In this document: in pieces, positions 15,254 through 23,046 of the stretch
Position numbering within the stretch: the first letter of the stretch is position 1
Layout of the letters: every line of letters begins with the position of its first letter
DNA from: JBMOLL01 sp049325415
Lineage (GTDB): Bacteria; Bacteroidota; Bacteroidia; Bacteroidales; GCA-2748055
Direction of reading: 5' to 3'
Length of the DNA stretch: 64,000 bases
Assembly: GCA_049325415.1 (NCBI GenBank)
Contig: JBMOLL010000058.1
Coordinates: 10,766 to 74,765, forward strand
Program-made: the position numbers and the translations under genes
Notes under the pieces: generated by a model
Seen by the model: only the letters and a program-made list of their open reading frames with translations
The model's database searches: none
Told to the model about the DNA's origin: nothing

Positions 15254-18149
15254 TTCGCGTCTCTTTTTCCTGAGAATTCTTCAGTTCAGCCAGCAATGAA
15301 GGGAATGAATCCAGATCAGGAACCAGTTTCTCCAGGTCGATGTTTTTCGACTCTTCCTTGATCCTTTCGGCCCAGTCAATCAGGGGATAGATTCGGTGTT
15401 CCATTCCGAAAAGCGAGAGTTCATGTGCAAAGGACTCAATTTTACCGAGGATCATGGTTTTTTTGAGTTTTTCATAAACCGGCAGATAGACCGATTCCAG
15501 TTCCATGCTCAGCTCAGGTAGGCGGCCAAGTGTTTCTTTTTCCATTTCCCGAAGTTTCGCGGTCTCTTTCAGCGTTTTCCTGCTCATGGATCCTTTCAGG
15601 AAATTCAGCAGGGTGGAAAGTAGTTGATCAAGACTTACGGGTTTGAAAAGAAAACTATCGTAAAGAGAGTTTTCATGTATATCGCGACCGGAAATAACAA
15701 CGGAGGCGGTGAGCGCAATGACGGGGATATGGCTGGTCGCCGGATCGGTCTTAAGGATCTGAGTTGCCTCTTCTCCTCCCATCACGGGCATTTTGATATC
15801 CATGATGACCAGATCCGGTTTCCTTTCCCTGCATATCCTGAGTGCTTCCTCTCCGTTTACTGCTTCAAGAACTGTGAATGGAAAATCCTCCAGATAGCCC
15901 CGGAGCAGGATCCTGTTCATGGCAACATCATCGGCCACCAGGATGGTTGCCGGCTCAAAGTCGACTTTCCCCATCAAACTGATTTCCTCGTCCTCTGCCG
16001 GACCACTTACCTCCTGAACGCCATCAAAAACAAGTTTAAAAAGGCTTCCGCTGTTGCCGGGATAATCTTCAGCCCTCCGGCTGATCAGAATGATCTCACC
16101 TCCCATCATTTCAACAAGTCGCCGGGTAATCGCCAGCCCGAGTCCGGTTCCCCCGAATTTGAACTGATCCTGCCCTTTCATCTGACGGAAAGAATCAAAG
16201 ATGTGCTGTTGCTCACTTTCGGGAATTCCGATCCCGGTATCTTCCACCTCAATACTGAGTTGCAGGGTTCCCGGTTCCTTTTCTGAATCTTTCACAGCGG
16301 CTCTGAGGATGATTCCCCCTGTTTCGGTGAATTTTACGGCATTCCCCACCAGGTTCAACAGGATCTGACGGATTCGCAGTTCATCAAGAAGAAGTGCCCC
16401 CGGAAAGTCGCTTCCCGTTTCCAATGTCAGGAACAGGGCCTTCTTCTCCGCGTTGTACCTGAAAATATTCTCCATCTCCTGCATGATCTTTTGCAGATCG
16501 ACAGGTGCTTTGAAGATCTCCATTTTTCCAGCCTCTATCTTCGACAGGTCGAGAATGTCGTTGATCAGCTGCAGTAATGCCTTACCACTGGAAGTGATGG
16601 AACTGACATACTGCCTTAATTCATTCTGTTCAAGATGATTGGAGAGCAATTCGGTAAATCCCAGGATAGAATTCATGGGGGTACGGATCTCATGGCTGAT
16701 ATTAGCCAGAAACTCGCTTTTGGCACGGTTTGCCGAATCGGCCAGTTCCTTGGCTTCCAGCAATTCTTCCGTGGCCTGTTTCAGGCGGGTAATGTCGGTA
16801 TGTGAACCGGCCATCCTTACTGGAATACCGTGCTCATCGCGCAAACAGTCGGCCCGGGCAAGTATCCAGCGGTATGTTCCGTTCCTGTGTAGCAGACGAA
16901 ACTCCTGTTCATACTTCAGCGACTTCCCTTCAAGATAGCTTTCAAGGACCGACATCACGCGCTGGCGGTCGTCGGGATGCAAACGATCCCGGAATATCTC
17001 CATGCGGGTTTCCAGTTCATCATCCCGGTACCCCAGTTGTTCCTTCCACTGCGGTGAAAGATATAGGCTGTTCTTCTGTATGTTGTAATCAAAAATCCCG
17101 TCATTTGCCCCTCGAACTGCCACCTGAAAACGTTCTATACTGGATTTTAGATCCTCCTGGGTTCTGACAAATTCGGTCAGGTCATTAAATATGGAAACGA
17201 TGCTTCCTGATGACAGTTTATACAGGTAGCTTTCCCTCCAGCCACTTATGCGCGGGTCCTGATAGGGATAGGGATCAAGCTTTTGTACCCCGCCCTTCCG
17301 GTGCACCTCTTCAAGAACCCTGTAATAGCCTGATTCCACTATCCCGGGAAACATTTTTTTCAGCGGCTGCCCCAGCACCTCCTGCCTCCTGATCCGTTCG
17401 ATCTCTTCTGCAGCCCTGTTAAAACCTTCAAAAATAAAATCCTCCGCCGCTTCGTCCCATCTGAAATGGACAATACCATTCGGACTGTTCTCAAAGAGTT
17501 CCCGGTAAGATTCTTCACTTTTAGCAGAAAGCAGCTTCTGCCTTATAAGATCGCTCTCAATCTCCTTCTGCCGGGAGATGTCGACAAAACTGGACAGCAT
17601 ATATTCTTTTCCCCTGATATAAACCCGGGTCAGGGTATTCAAAATGGGGATTTTACGTCCATCGGTATTCCGGATCCAGCCCTCGGTATTATGGACCGCT
17701 TCATCACCGGAACATTCCGGACAGGCGGCGGCTTCATCGGTGCAGATAAAATGATGGCAATCCCTGCCAAGCACTTCCTCCCGCTGAAGACCGATCAAAT
17801 CAAGGGCATAGGGATTGATCTCCGAAACGCTCCTGCTTTCGGCATCGATGAGTATGAGGCCGGCCCTGACATAATACAGGATCACGGCTGCCCCGATGAT
17901 ACTTTCGGAATAATCGCGGCTAAGATCACGCTCCGGGTAGTAGACTGCCTCATGCCGGGCCTGAGCCTTTTCCAGGATCGAGGCAAGCTTTGTCAGTGTT
18001 GCATCAGAAGCATCAGCCGACAGGGAAAGACATTCCCCTTCGGACAATTCTGCCTTAAGAACCTCCTTCAATCCTCTTATGAGTTCTTCCTGTCCCCGCT
18101 GCACCATGATCTTTACCTGCTCAGAATCAGAATATTTAATTTCCGGCAA
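15246..18149 (-). CDS. Multi-PAS hybrid histidine kinase with C-terminal Hpt-like tail
   Basis: 967 residues. A helical N-terminus (1-80) is followed by a PAS domain (about 105-200) with an unusual cluster of cysteines and histidines (C..H..C, then CPEC) that might bind a metal or respond to redox state, then two or three further PAS/PAC units to ~465. HisKA has H486 in ISHEIRTPMNS, then HATPase (DTGIGIP, GTGLGLA) and a receiver with D784 in IMDIKMPVMGG. The last ~95 residues are helical and resemble an Hpt remnant: FAHELSLFG keeps a His but lacks the usual His-x-Leu-Lys-Gly. Overlaps the downstream receiver-kinase gene by 8 bp. Confidence 0.88.
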   Translation of the reverse strand: MPEIKYSDSEQVKIMVQRGQEELIRGLKEVLKAELSEGECLSLSADASDATLTKLASILEKAQARHEAVYYPERDLSRDYSESIIGAAVILYYVRAGLILIDAESRSVSEINPYALDLIGLQREEVLGRDCHHFICTDEAAACPECSGDEAVHNTEGWIRNTDGRKIPILNTLTRVYIRGKEYMLSSFVDISRQKEIESDLIRQKLLSAKSEESYRELFENSPNGIVHFRWDEAAEDFIFEGFNRAAEEIERIRRQEVLGQPLKKMFPGIVESGYYRVLEEVHRKGGVQKLDPYPYQDPRISGWRESYLYKLSSGSIVSIFNDLTEFVRTQEDLKSSIERFQVAVRGANDGIFDYNIQKNSLYLSPQWKEQLGYRDDELETRMEIFRDRLHPDDRQRVMSVLESYLEGKSLKYEQEFRLLHRNGTYRWILARADCLRDEHGIPVRMAGSHTDITRLKQATEELLEAKELADSANRAKSEFLANISHEIRTPMNSILGFTELLSNHLEQNELRQYVSSITSSGKALLQLINDILDLSKIEAGKMEIFKAPVDLQKIMQEMENIFRYNAEKKALFLTLETGSDFPGALLLDELRIRQILLNLVGNAVKFTETGGIILRAAVKDSEKEPGTLQLSIEVEDTGIGIPESEQQHIFDSFRQMKGQDQFKFGGTGLGLAITRRLVEMMGGEIILISRRAEDYPGNSGSLFKLVFDGVQEVSGPAEDEEISLMGKVDFEPATILVADDVAMNRILLRGYLEDFPFTVLEAVNGEEALRICRERKPDLVIMDIKMPVMGGEEATQILKTDPATSHIPVIALTASVVISGRDIHENSLYDSFLFKPVSLDQLLSTLLNFLKGSMSRKTLKETAKLREMEKETLGRLPELSMELESVYLPVYEKLKKTMILGKIESFAHELSLFGMEHRIYPLIDWAERIKEESKNIDLEKLVPDLDSFPSLLAELKNSQEKETRND

Positions 18150-18263
18150 TGTACGGACTAAAGCAGATACGGGTCAACCGGGAAATTCCTGATCTCATAC
18201 GTAATAACACCTGTTTTCTCATCCGAAATACTTAAATTTACCGCCTGCAACCAACTTTTCCAT

Positions 18264-19139
18264 ATGATTCGATCCATGACAGGTTTCGGAAAGGCCGAAA
18301 GTGTTCTGCCCGAAAAAAAGATAAGCGTTGAACTGCGATCACTGAACAGCAAACAGGCTGATATAAACGTTAGAATACCCCAGTTTTACAGGGAAAAGGA
18401 AGTAGAACTCCGACAATTGATCACCGCCAGGCTGGAACGGGGAAAGATCGACCTGAATATCAACTATGATCTACTGGGCGAAGATCATGCAGGAGAAATA
18501 AACAAACCATTGGTTATCAGTTATTTTAACCAGCTTCAAAAGGTTGCGGGTGAACTTGGGATCCAGGGAGGTGAACAACTTCTTGCAGCCGTTCTTCGCA
18601 TGCCCGAGACGGTAAAAACCACCCGGCAGGAACTTGGCGAGGAGGAATGGAAAATCGTTGTTGGCACCCTGGAAAAGGCGATCGAAGAACTCGACCGTTT
18701 TCGTATGCAGGAAGGACGTACCCTGGAGAAAGACCTCCGGATGCGCATAGGGATCATCCTTGAAAAACTGGCTGCCGTATCGGCTTTTGAAGACGACAGG
18801 ATGCAAAAGATCAGGGAGAGGATTGGCGGTAGCCTGGAGAATTTTCTGGGTAAAGACGGGATCGATACCAACCGGCTCGAGCAGGAACTGATCTACTACC
18901 TGGAGAAACTGGATATCACCGAAGAAAAAGTTAGGCTGAAAACCCACTGCGAGTATTTCCTGGAAACCCTGCAGGTGGAGGAGGCGCCGGGTAAAAAGCT
19001 CGGATTTATTTCCCAGGAAATCGGCCGGGAGATCAATACCCTGGGATCAAAGGCAAACCAGACGGATATTCAGAAACTGGTTGTGGAAATGAAGGATGAA
19101 CTGGAAAAAATAAAGGAACAGATTCTCAATCTCCTGTGA
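18264..19139 (+). CDS. yicC: YicC/YloC-family endoribonuclease
   Basis: 291 residues with the hallmark N-terminus MIRSMTGFGKAE and C-terminal DUF1732 part containing KLGFISQEIGREINTLGSKAN. YicC proteins are cytoplasmic; in E. coli the homologue has been linked to small-RNA decay and shown to have endoribonuclease activity. The stop TGA overlaps the ATG of gmk by one base (TGATG), so both are co-translated; yicC-gmk is a widely conserved pair. Length is typical (~290). A near-consensus -7 element TAAATTTA (18233-18240) lies 23 bp before the start. Confidence 0.93.
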   Translation: MIRSMTGFGKAESVLPEKKISVELRSLNSKQADINVRIPQFYREKEVELRQLITARLERGKIDLNINYDLLGEDHAGEINKPLVISYFNQLQKVAGELGIQGGEQLLAAVLRMPETVKTTRQELGEEEWKIVVGTLEKAIEELDRFRMQEGRTLEKDLRMRIGIILEKLAAVSAFEDDRMQKIRERIGGSLENFLGKDGIDTNRLEQELIYYLEKLDITEEKVRLKTHCEYFLETLQVEEAPGKKLGFISQEIGREINTLGSKANQTDIQKLVVEMKDELEKIKEQILNLL

Positions 19140-19711
19140 TGAAGGGAAAACTGATCATCTTTTCAGCGCCCTCCGGTGCAGGTAAATCAACAATTGTAAG
19201 ACATCTCCTGTCATGCGGACTCCCGCTTGAATTCAGCGTCAGTGCCACTTCGAGGAAACCCAGAGGTTCGGAGAAGAACGGGGTGGAATACTATTTCCTT
19301 TCACCGGATGAATTCAGGGAAAAAGTTCGACTGGGCGAATTCATGGAATGGGAAGAGGTCTATCCCGATCAGTTTTACGGTACCCTGAAAAGTGAAGCAG
19401 AAAGGATCTGGAACAGGGGTAAACACATACTTTTTGATATTGATGTCATGGGAGGTCTCAACCTCAGGAAACAGTTCCCGGGGAGCTCACTGGCTGTGTT
19501 TGTTTCACCGCCTTCTCTCGAAGTTCTGGAAAAAAGACTACGCGAGCGGGGTACCGATTCGGAAGAAGCTGTCGCAAAACGGATCGGGAAAGCCGGACAG
19601 GAAATGGCATACGCCGGCGAATTCGATGTGGTTCTTGTAAACGATATCCTGAAAGAAACCCTCATAAACGCTGAGAAGCTCGTCCGCGACTTTCTTCAGA
19701 TGGACAACTGA
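19139..19711 (+). CDS. gmk: Guanylate kinase
   Basis: 190 residues. P-loop SAPSGAGKST near residues 9-18, GMP-binding segment with SATSRKPRGSEKNGVEYYF, and a C-terminal LID region. It catalyses ATP + GMP to ADP + GDP in the cytoplasm. The start is placed at the ATG at 19139, which overlaps the yicC stop, rather than at the GTG three bases upstream. It is followed by 84 bp and then an independent promoter for the DoxX fusion gene. Confidence 0.95.
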   Translation: MKGKLIIFSAPSGAGKSTIVRHLLSCGLPLEFSVSATSRKPRGSEKNGVEYYFLSPDEFREKVRLGEFMEWEEVYPDQFYGTLKSEAERIWNRGKHILFDIDVMGGLNLRKQFPGSSLAVFVSPPSLEVLEKRLRERGTDSEEAVAKRIGKAGQEMAYAGEFDVVLVNDILKETLINAEKLVRDFLQMDN

Positions 19712-19768
19712 TCCCCTGACCGGCAGCCATATTGAAGTGCTAACCACCCCGTTGCGTTTAACTTTTGT

Positions 19769-19776
19769 TATCTTTG
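19769..19776 (+). promoter_or_regulatory. -7 element that fixes the start of the DoxX fusion gene
   Basis: TATCTTTG is an exact TAnnTTTG match. Transcription would start near 19783, which lies downstream of an in-frame GTG at 19778, so translation must begin at the ATG at 19796. The nearest TTG is 14 nt upstream, closer than ideal. Confidence 0.45.
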
Positions 19777-19795
19777 AGTGACAAAAGACGGGATC

Positions 19796-21367
19796 ATGAA
19801 AACAGAAAGAAGCTATTCCCCTCTGGCCCTTGTGTTGCTGACGGGTCTCCGTTTCGCCATCGGCTGGCACCTGTTCTATGAAGGCCTGGTCAAACTGATG
19901 GACCCTGCCTGGACCTCCCTTTCCTTTCTAACCAATGCCCGCGGACCCCTGTCGGGTATCCTGCATCACCTGGCCTCCTCCGACACTTTGTTGCGCGCAA
20001 CGGACCTCGCCAACGAGTTCGGCCTGCTGCTGATCGGCACCGGGCTGATTCTCGGTTTATTTTCCAGGGCAGCCGCATGGTCGGGCATCGTTTTATTATT
20101 CCTGTATTACTTCGCCTATCCCCCTTTCGGTTCCTCCCTTTCCCTGGCCCCGGCAGAAGGCAGCTACCTGCTGATCAATAAAAACCTGATCGAGATCCTG
20201 GCGCTGGCTGTGCTCCTCCTCTTCCCGACAGAACGGCTTACCGGTCTCGACAGACTATTGTTCAGAAAAAAGAAAGAAACCACCTCCGCGCCGAAGCATG
20301 AAACAGCCGAAACCGGGAATCAACAGGGCGTTACGGGCAGACGCGAGATCCTGAAAAGCCTTGCAACTGCCCCGTTTTTCGGCGCACTGCTCTGGGGTGC
20401 CTTCAGATCAAAACAGTGGGAAAGTGTCGACGCGGTTACCGGCGCAACGATATCGCTGAATGTCAAAGGTCTGAAAGACCTGAATGAAACCCTTCCCAAA
20501 GGAAAGATCAAAGGAATCGAATTCAGCCGGATGATCCTGGGGGCCAACCTGATCTCAGGCTATGCCCACGCCCGTGATCTCCGCTATGCCAATTCCCTTT
20601 TCAAAGCCTACAATACCAACCGTAAGGTATTTGAGACCCTTCAGCTCTGCGAGGCATCAGGGATCGATACGATCTGTGTAACAAACGGGAACAATGAGGT
20701 CCTGAAACTCTACCGGAGATACTACGGGAGCGATATAAAAACTATTTTCCAGATCTTCCCGGCACAATACGGACAAACGGAATTCAAGCCCGACGAATAC
20801 AAAAAGGACATCGACCTGGCGGCAGAAAACGGAGCAACAGCCATGTATGTACAGGGCGGTGTTGCCGATTCGCTGCTCAGGCAAAACAGGCTTGATATCA
20901 TTCTCCGATCGGTTGAATATATCCGTTCCCTGGGCTTTTCTGCCGGGGTAGGTGGTCACTCCATTCTTGTGCCCATGGCTGTCGAAAAAGAGGGGGGCGG
21001 TGCAGATTTTTATGTAAAGACGGCCCATCACGACCGGTACTGGTCGGCTCACCCACGGGAATTCAGGGAAGAGTTCAGCGTAGACCGCGAAAGGTTTCTT
21101 GATCACAATAAGTTTCATGACAATATGTTCGACCTCTTCCCTGAAAAGACTGTTGATTTCTTCAGGACCGTCGAAAAACCCTGGATCGCATTCAAAGTGC
21201 TGGCTGCCGGAGCAATCCCCCCTGATGAAGGATTCCGCTATGCCTTTGAGAATGGAGCGGATTTTATTTGCGTGGGAATGTTTGATTTCCAGGTCGTGGA
21301 AAATGTAAATACAGCCGGTGTCATTCTCAGAAGTGAGCTGAACCGCATCCGTCCATGGTATTCCTGA
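19796..21367 (+). CDS. DoxX-like membrane domain fused to a Tat-like anchor, flavinylation-like motif and TIM-barrel-like domain
   Basis: 523 residues. Residues 9-150 form a four-helix DoxX-like domain (GLRFAIGWHLFYEGLVKL). A charged linker leads to GRREILKS (181-188) plus a hydrophobic stretch to ~202, which looks like an internal twin-arginine signal anchor. Next comes DAVTGAT at 212-218, the sequence pattern to which ApbE attaches FMN in FMN-binding domains. Residues 240-523 look like an alpha/beta barrel (SRMILGANLISGYAHARDLRY; late strands IAFKVLAAGAIPP and FICVGMFDF), similar to proteins I associate with Planctomycetes and related phyla. Function unknown; an extracytoplasmic redox role is inferred. 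The gene is 13 bp before nadD. Confidence 0.65.
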   Translation: MKTERSYSPLALVLLTGLRFAIGWHLFYEGLVKLMDPAWTSLSFLTNARGPLSGILHHLASSDTLLRATDLANEFGLLLIGTGLILGLFSRAAAWSGIVLLFLYYFAYPPFGSSLSLAPAEGSYLLINKNLIEILALAVLLLFPTERLTGLDRLLFRKKKETTSAPKHETAETGNQQGVTGRREILKSLATAPFFGALLWGAFRSKQWESVDAVTGATISLNVKGLKDLNETLPKGKIKGIEFSRMILGANLISGYAHARDLRYANSLFKAYNTNRKVFETLQLCEASGIDTICVTNGNNEVLKLYRRYYGSDIKTIFQIFPAQYGQTEFKPDEYKKDIDLAAENGATAMYVQGGVADSLLRQNRLDIILRSVEYIRSLGFSAGVGGHSILVPMAVEKEGGGADFYVKTAHHDRYWSAHPREFREEFSVDRERFLDHNKFHDNMFDLFPEKTVDFFRTVEKPWIAFKVLAAGAIPPDEGFRYAFENGADFICVGMFDFQVVENVNTAGVILRSELNRIRPWYS

Positions 21368-21380
21368 AAAACAACTGACT

Positions 21381-21959
21381 GTGAAAAAAACAGGACTCTA
21401 TTTCGGATCCTTCAATCCCATTCATATCGGTCATCTGGCAATTGCCGGTTACATGACTGCTTTTACTGATCTTGATGAACTCTGGTTTGTGCTGAGTCCG
21501 CATAATCCCCTGAAAGACAAAAAAAGCCTGCTCGACGATTACCAGCGGCTTGAACTGGTCAGGCTGGCCACGGAAGATGATGAACGTTTCCGGGTGTCCG
21601 ACATAGAATTCCACCTTCCACAGCCATCCTACACCATTGATACCCTGAGCTATCTGGCTGAAAAATATCCCGACAGGGAGTTCATCCTGGTGATGGGAGC
21701 CGACGGACTGAAAACCTTCAGAAAATGGAAGAACTACCAGGTAATCGAAGCTAATTACCACCGGATCGTATATCCCCGTCCGGGCATCGGCAGGGAGGAG
21801 ATCCTGGCTCATCCCAATGTCAGCCTGGTTGACGCCCCGCTGATGGAGATTTCTTCGAGCTTTATCCGTGAATCGATCAGGGAAGGCCGGGATGTGCGCC
21901 ATTTCCTACCGGAGAAAGTCCACCGCTACATCAGGGAAATGCATTTTTACGAGAAGTAA
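21381..21959 (+). CDS. nadD: Nicotinate-nucleotide adenylyltransferase
   Basis: 192 residues. Nucleotidyltransferase fold with GSFNPIHIGHLA near residue 8-19 (the GxFxPxHxGH motif) and the distal SSSFIRESIREGRDV motif near the C-terminus. It makes deamido-NAD from nicotinate mononucleotide and ATP, in the cytoplasm. The start codon is GTG at 21381, 13 bp after the preceding gene, in a position that gives the usual N-terminus. The 3' end overlaps the convergent BtuG-like gene by 29 bp. NAD supply has an obvious but general connection with the redox genes of this window. Confidence 0.93.
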   Translation: MKKTGLYFGSFNPIHIGHLAIAGYMTAFTDLDELWFVLSPHNPLKDKKSLLDDYQRLELVRLATEDDERFRVSDIEFHLPQPSYTIDTLSYLAEKYPDREFILVMGADGLKTFRKWKNYQVIEANYHRIVYPRPGIGREEILAHPNVSLVDAPLMEISSSFIRESIREGRDVRHFLPEKVHRYIREMHFYEK

Positions 21960-23046
21960 GACTGCGGCGAAAGACGAGCTCACCCGGGTTGATCCCTGCC
22001 CGGAAAGAATCTACTGCCACACCGTCGGGTCGGTAGCGGAATACCACTCCCCGCTGCAGGTGATCCACAGCATCGGAAACATAGACCATGGAACTGACCG
22101 GATCTACGCCAAGGCCATAGAAACCTCCCTGATAATACCCGCTATAGGGACTTTTAACAAAAGGTTCCTCCGGCAGAGCGGGCGCATTGATTTCCATGCG
22201 CCAAACATCGCGGTTGATGAAATAAAGTGTGTCACCACGGCCGTTGATCTTCAGCGAGAAGGGATGTGTTCCTTCCTCAAAGCGGTAGATCCTTGTTACC
22301 TCACAACTTGCCGGATCAATCCTGAGCAGTCCGGGCGCCTCATAGCGAAAAGGATTTCCCGGGAAACCACCGTCACAGAGAACCCACAGATCTCCATTCC
22401 TGTCGGCAGCCATGCTGTTGGGCTGAGCGATAACCTCCACCGAATCGGTCAGCTGGTCGGTCTCAGGATCGATGGCCAGGATCATGGCGTCGTAGTTCCA
22501 GGAATTGGTAAAGACGCGTCCGTGCAGGAGCAACAACTGCTCGGAGGTATGATGATTGAATCCCGGATCGCTGTTATCCAGGCTGATCCGGCCTTTTATA
22601 CTACAATTTTCCGGATCGGCGATGGTGATTGCCTTTTCATACAGATCGGAGATATATGCCTTTCCGGGCCCGAGAACAAGCATGTTCCGGGGGGAGACCA
22701 GACCGCCGATCTCACCGGTAAGCCTGGCCGAACGCTGATCGATGCGGTATATCCTGCCCGAGTTATTGACGACAACGAATGCCGTATCCCCGTAAAGACA
22801 AACAGATTGCGCCACATCTCCCAGCGGTATTTCATTGGCCAGCAGAAATATCTCGTTATACACCACCTTATCACCGATGGAAAAGAAACTCAGGGAGCTG
22901 TTCCCGAACATGAAGTTTCCCTCATTGACGATGAAAACACCATCCTTCCCTTCAAAATCGAAGTGCAGGCTTTCAAGCACAACGGGCGATTCACTGCATC
23001 CGAAGAGAAACAGGAAGAATACCAGGATGGCAGTCTTTTTAATCAT
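21931..23046 (-). CDS. Surface lipoprotein beta-propeller, BtuG-like
   Basis: 371 residues from the preferred start. MIKKTAILVFFLFLFGC is a lipoprotein signal peptide with Cys17 as lipidation site; the mature protein is a YncE/DUF5074-type propeller with repeated short strands such as FIVNEGNFMFGNSSLS, AYISDLYEKAITI and VYVSDAVDHLQRG. Last gene of the riboswitch-controlled operon, start ATG overlapping the TonB receptor stop by 8 bp; a longer start at 23067 is possible but would place residues before the signal peptide. In Bacteroides, BtuG propeller lipoproteins sit on BtuB and capture vitamin B12 with very high affinity. Position, fold and lipobox all fit this role; orthology is inferred. 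Confidence 0.8.
   Translation of the reverse strand: MIKKTAILVFFLFLFGCSESPVVLESLHFDFEGKDGVFIVNEGNFMFGNSSLSFFSIGDKVVYNEIFLLANEIPLGDVAQSVCLYGDTAFVVVNNSGRIYRIDQRSARLTGEIGGLVSPRNMLVLGPGKAYISDLYEKAITIADPENCSIKGRISLDNSDPGFNHHTSEQLLLLHGRVFTNSWNYDAMILAIDPETDQLTDSVEVIAQPNSMAADRNGDLWVLCDGGFPGNPFRYEAPGLLRIDPASCEVTRIYRFEEGTHPFSLKINGRGDTLYFINRDVWRMEINAPALPEEPFVKSPYSGYYQGGFYGLGVDPVSSMVYVSDAVDHLQRGVVFRYRPDGVAVDSFRAGINPGELVFRRSLTSRKNAFP

Noticed and set aside
9684..18149. Possible mobile or phage island among the kinase genes
   Set aside because: No integrase, transposase, direct repeats or tRNA junctions; gene style and spacing match the rest of the window.
19778..19795. GTG start at 19778 for the DoxX fusion protein
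   Set aside because: The exact -7 element at 19769-19776 puts the transcript start downstream of this codon.
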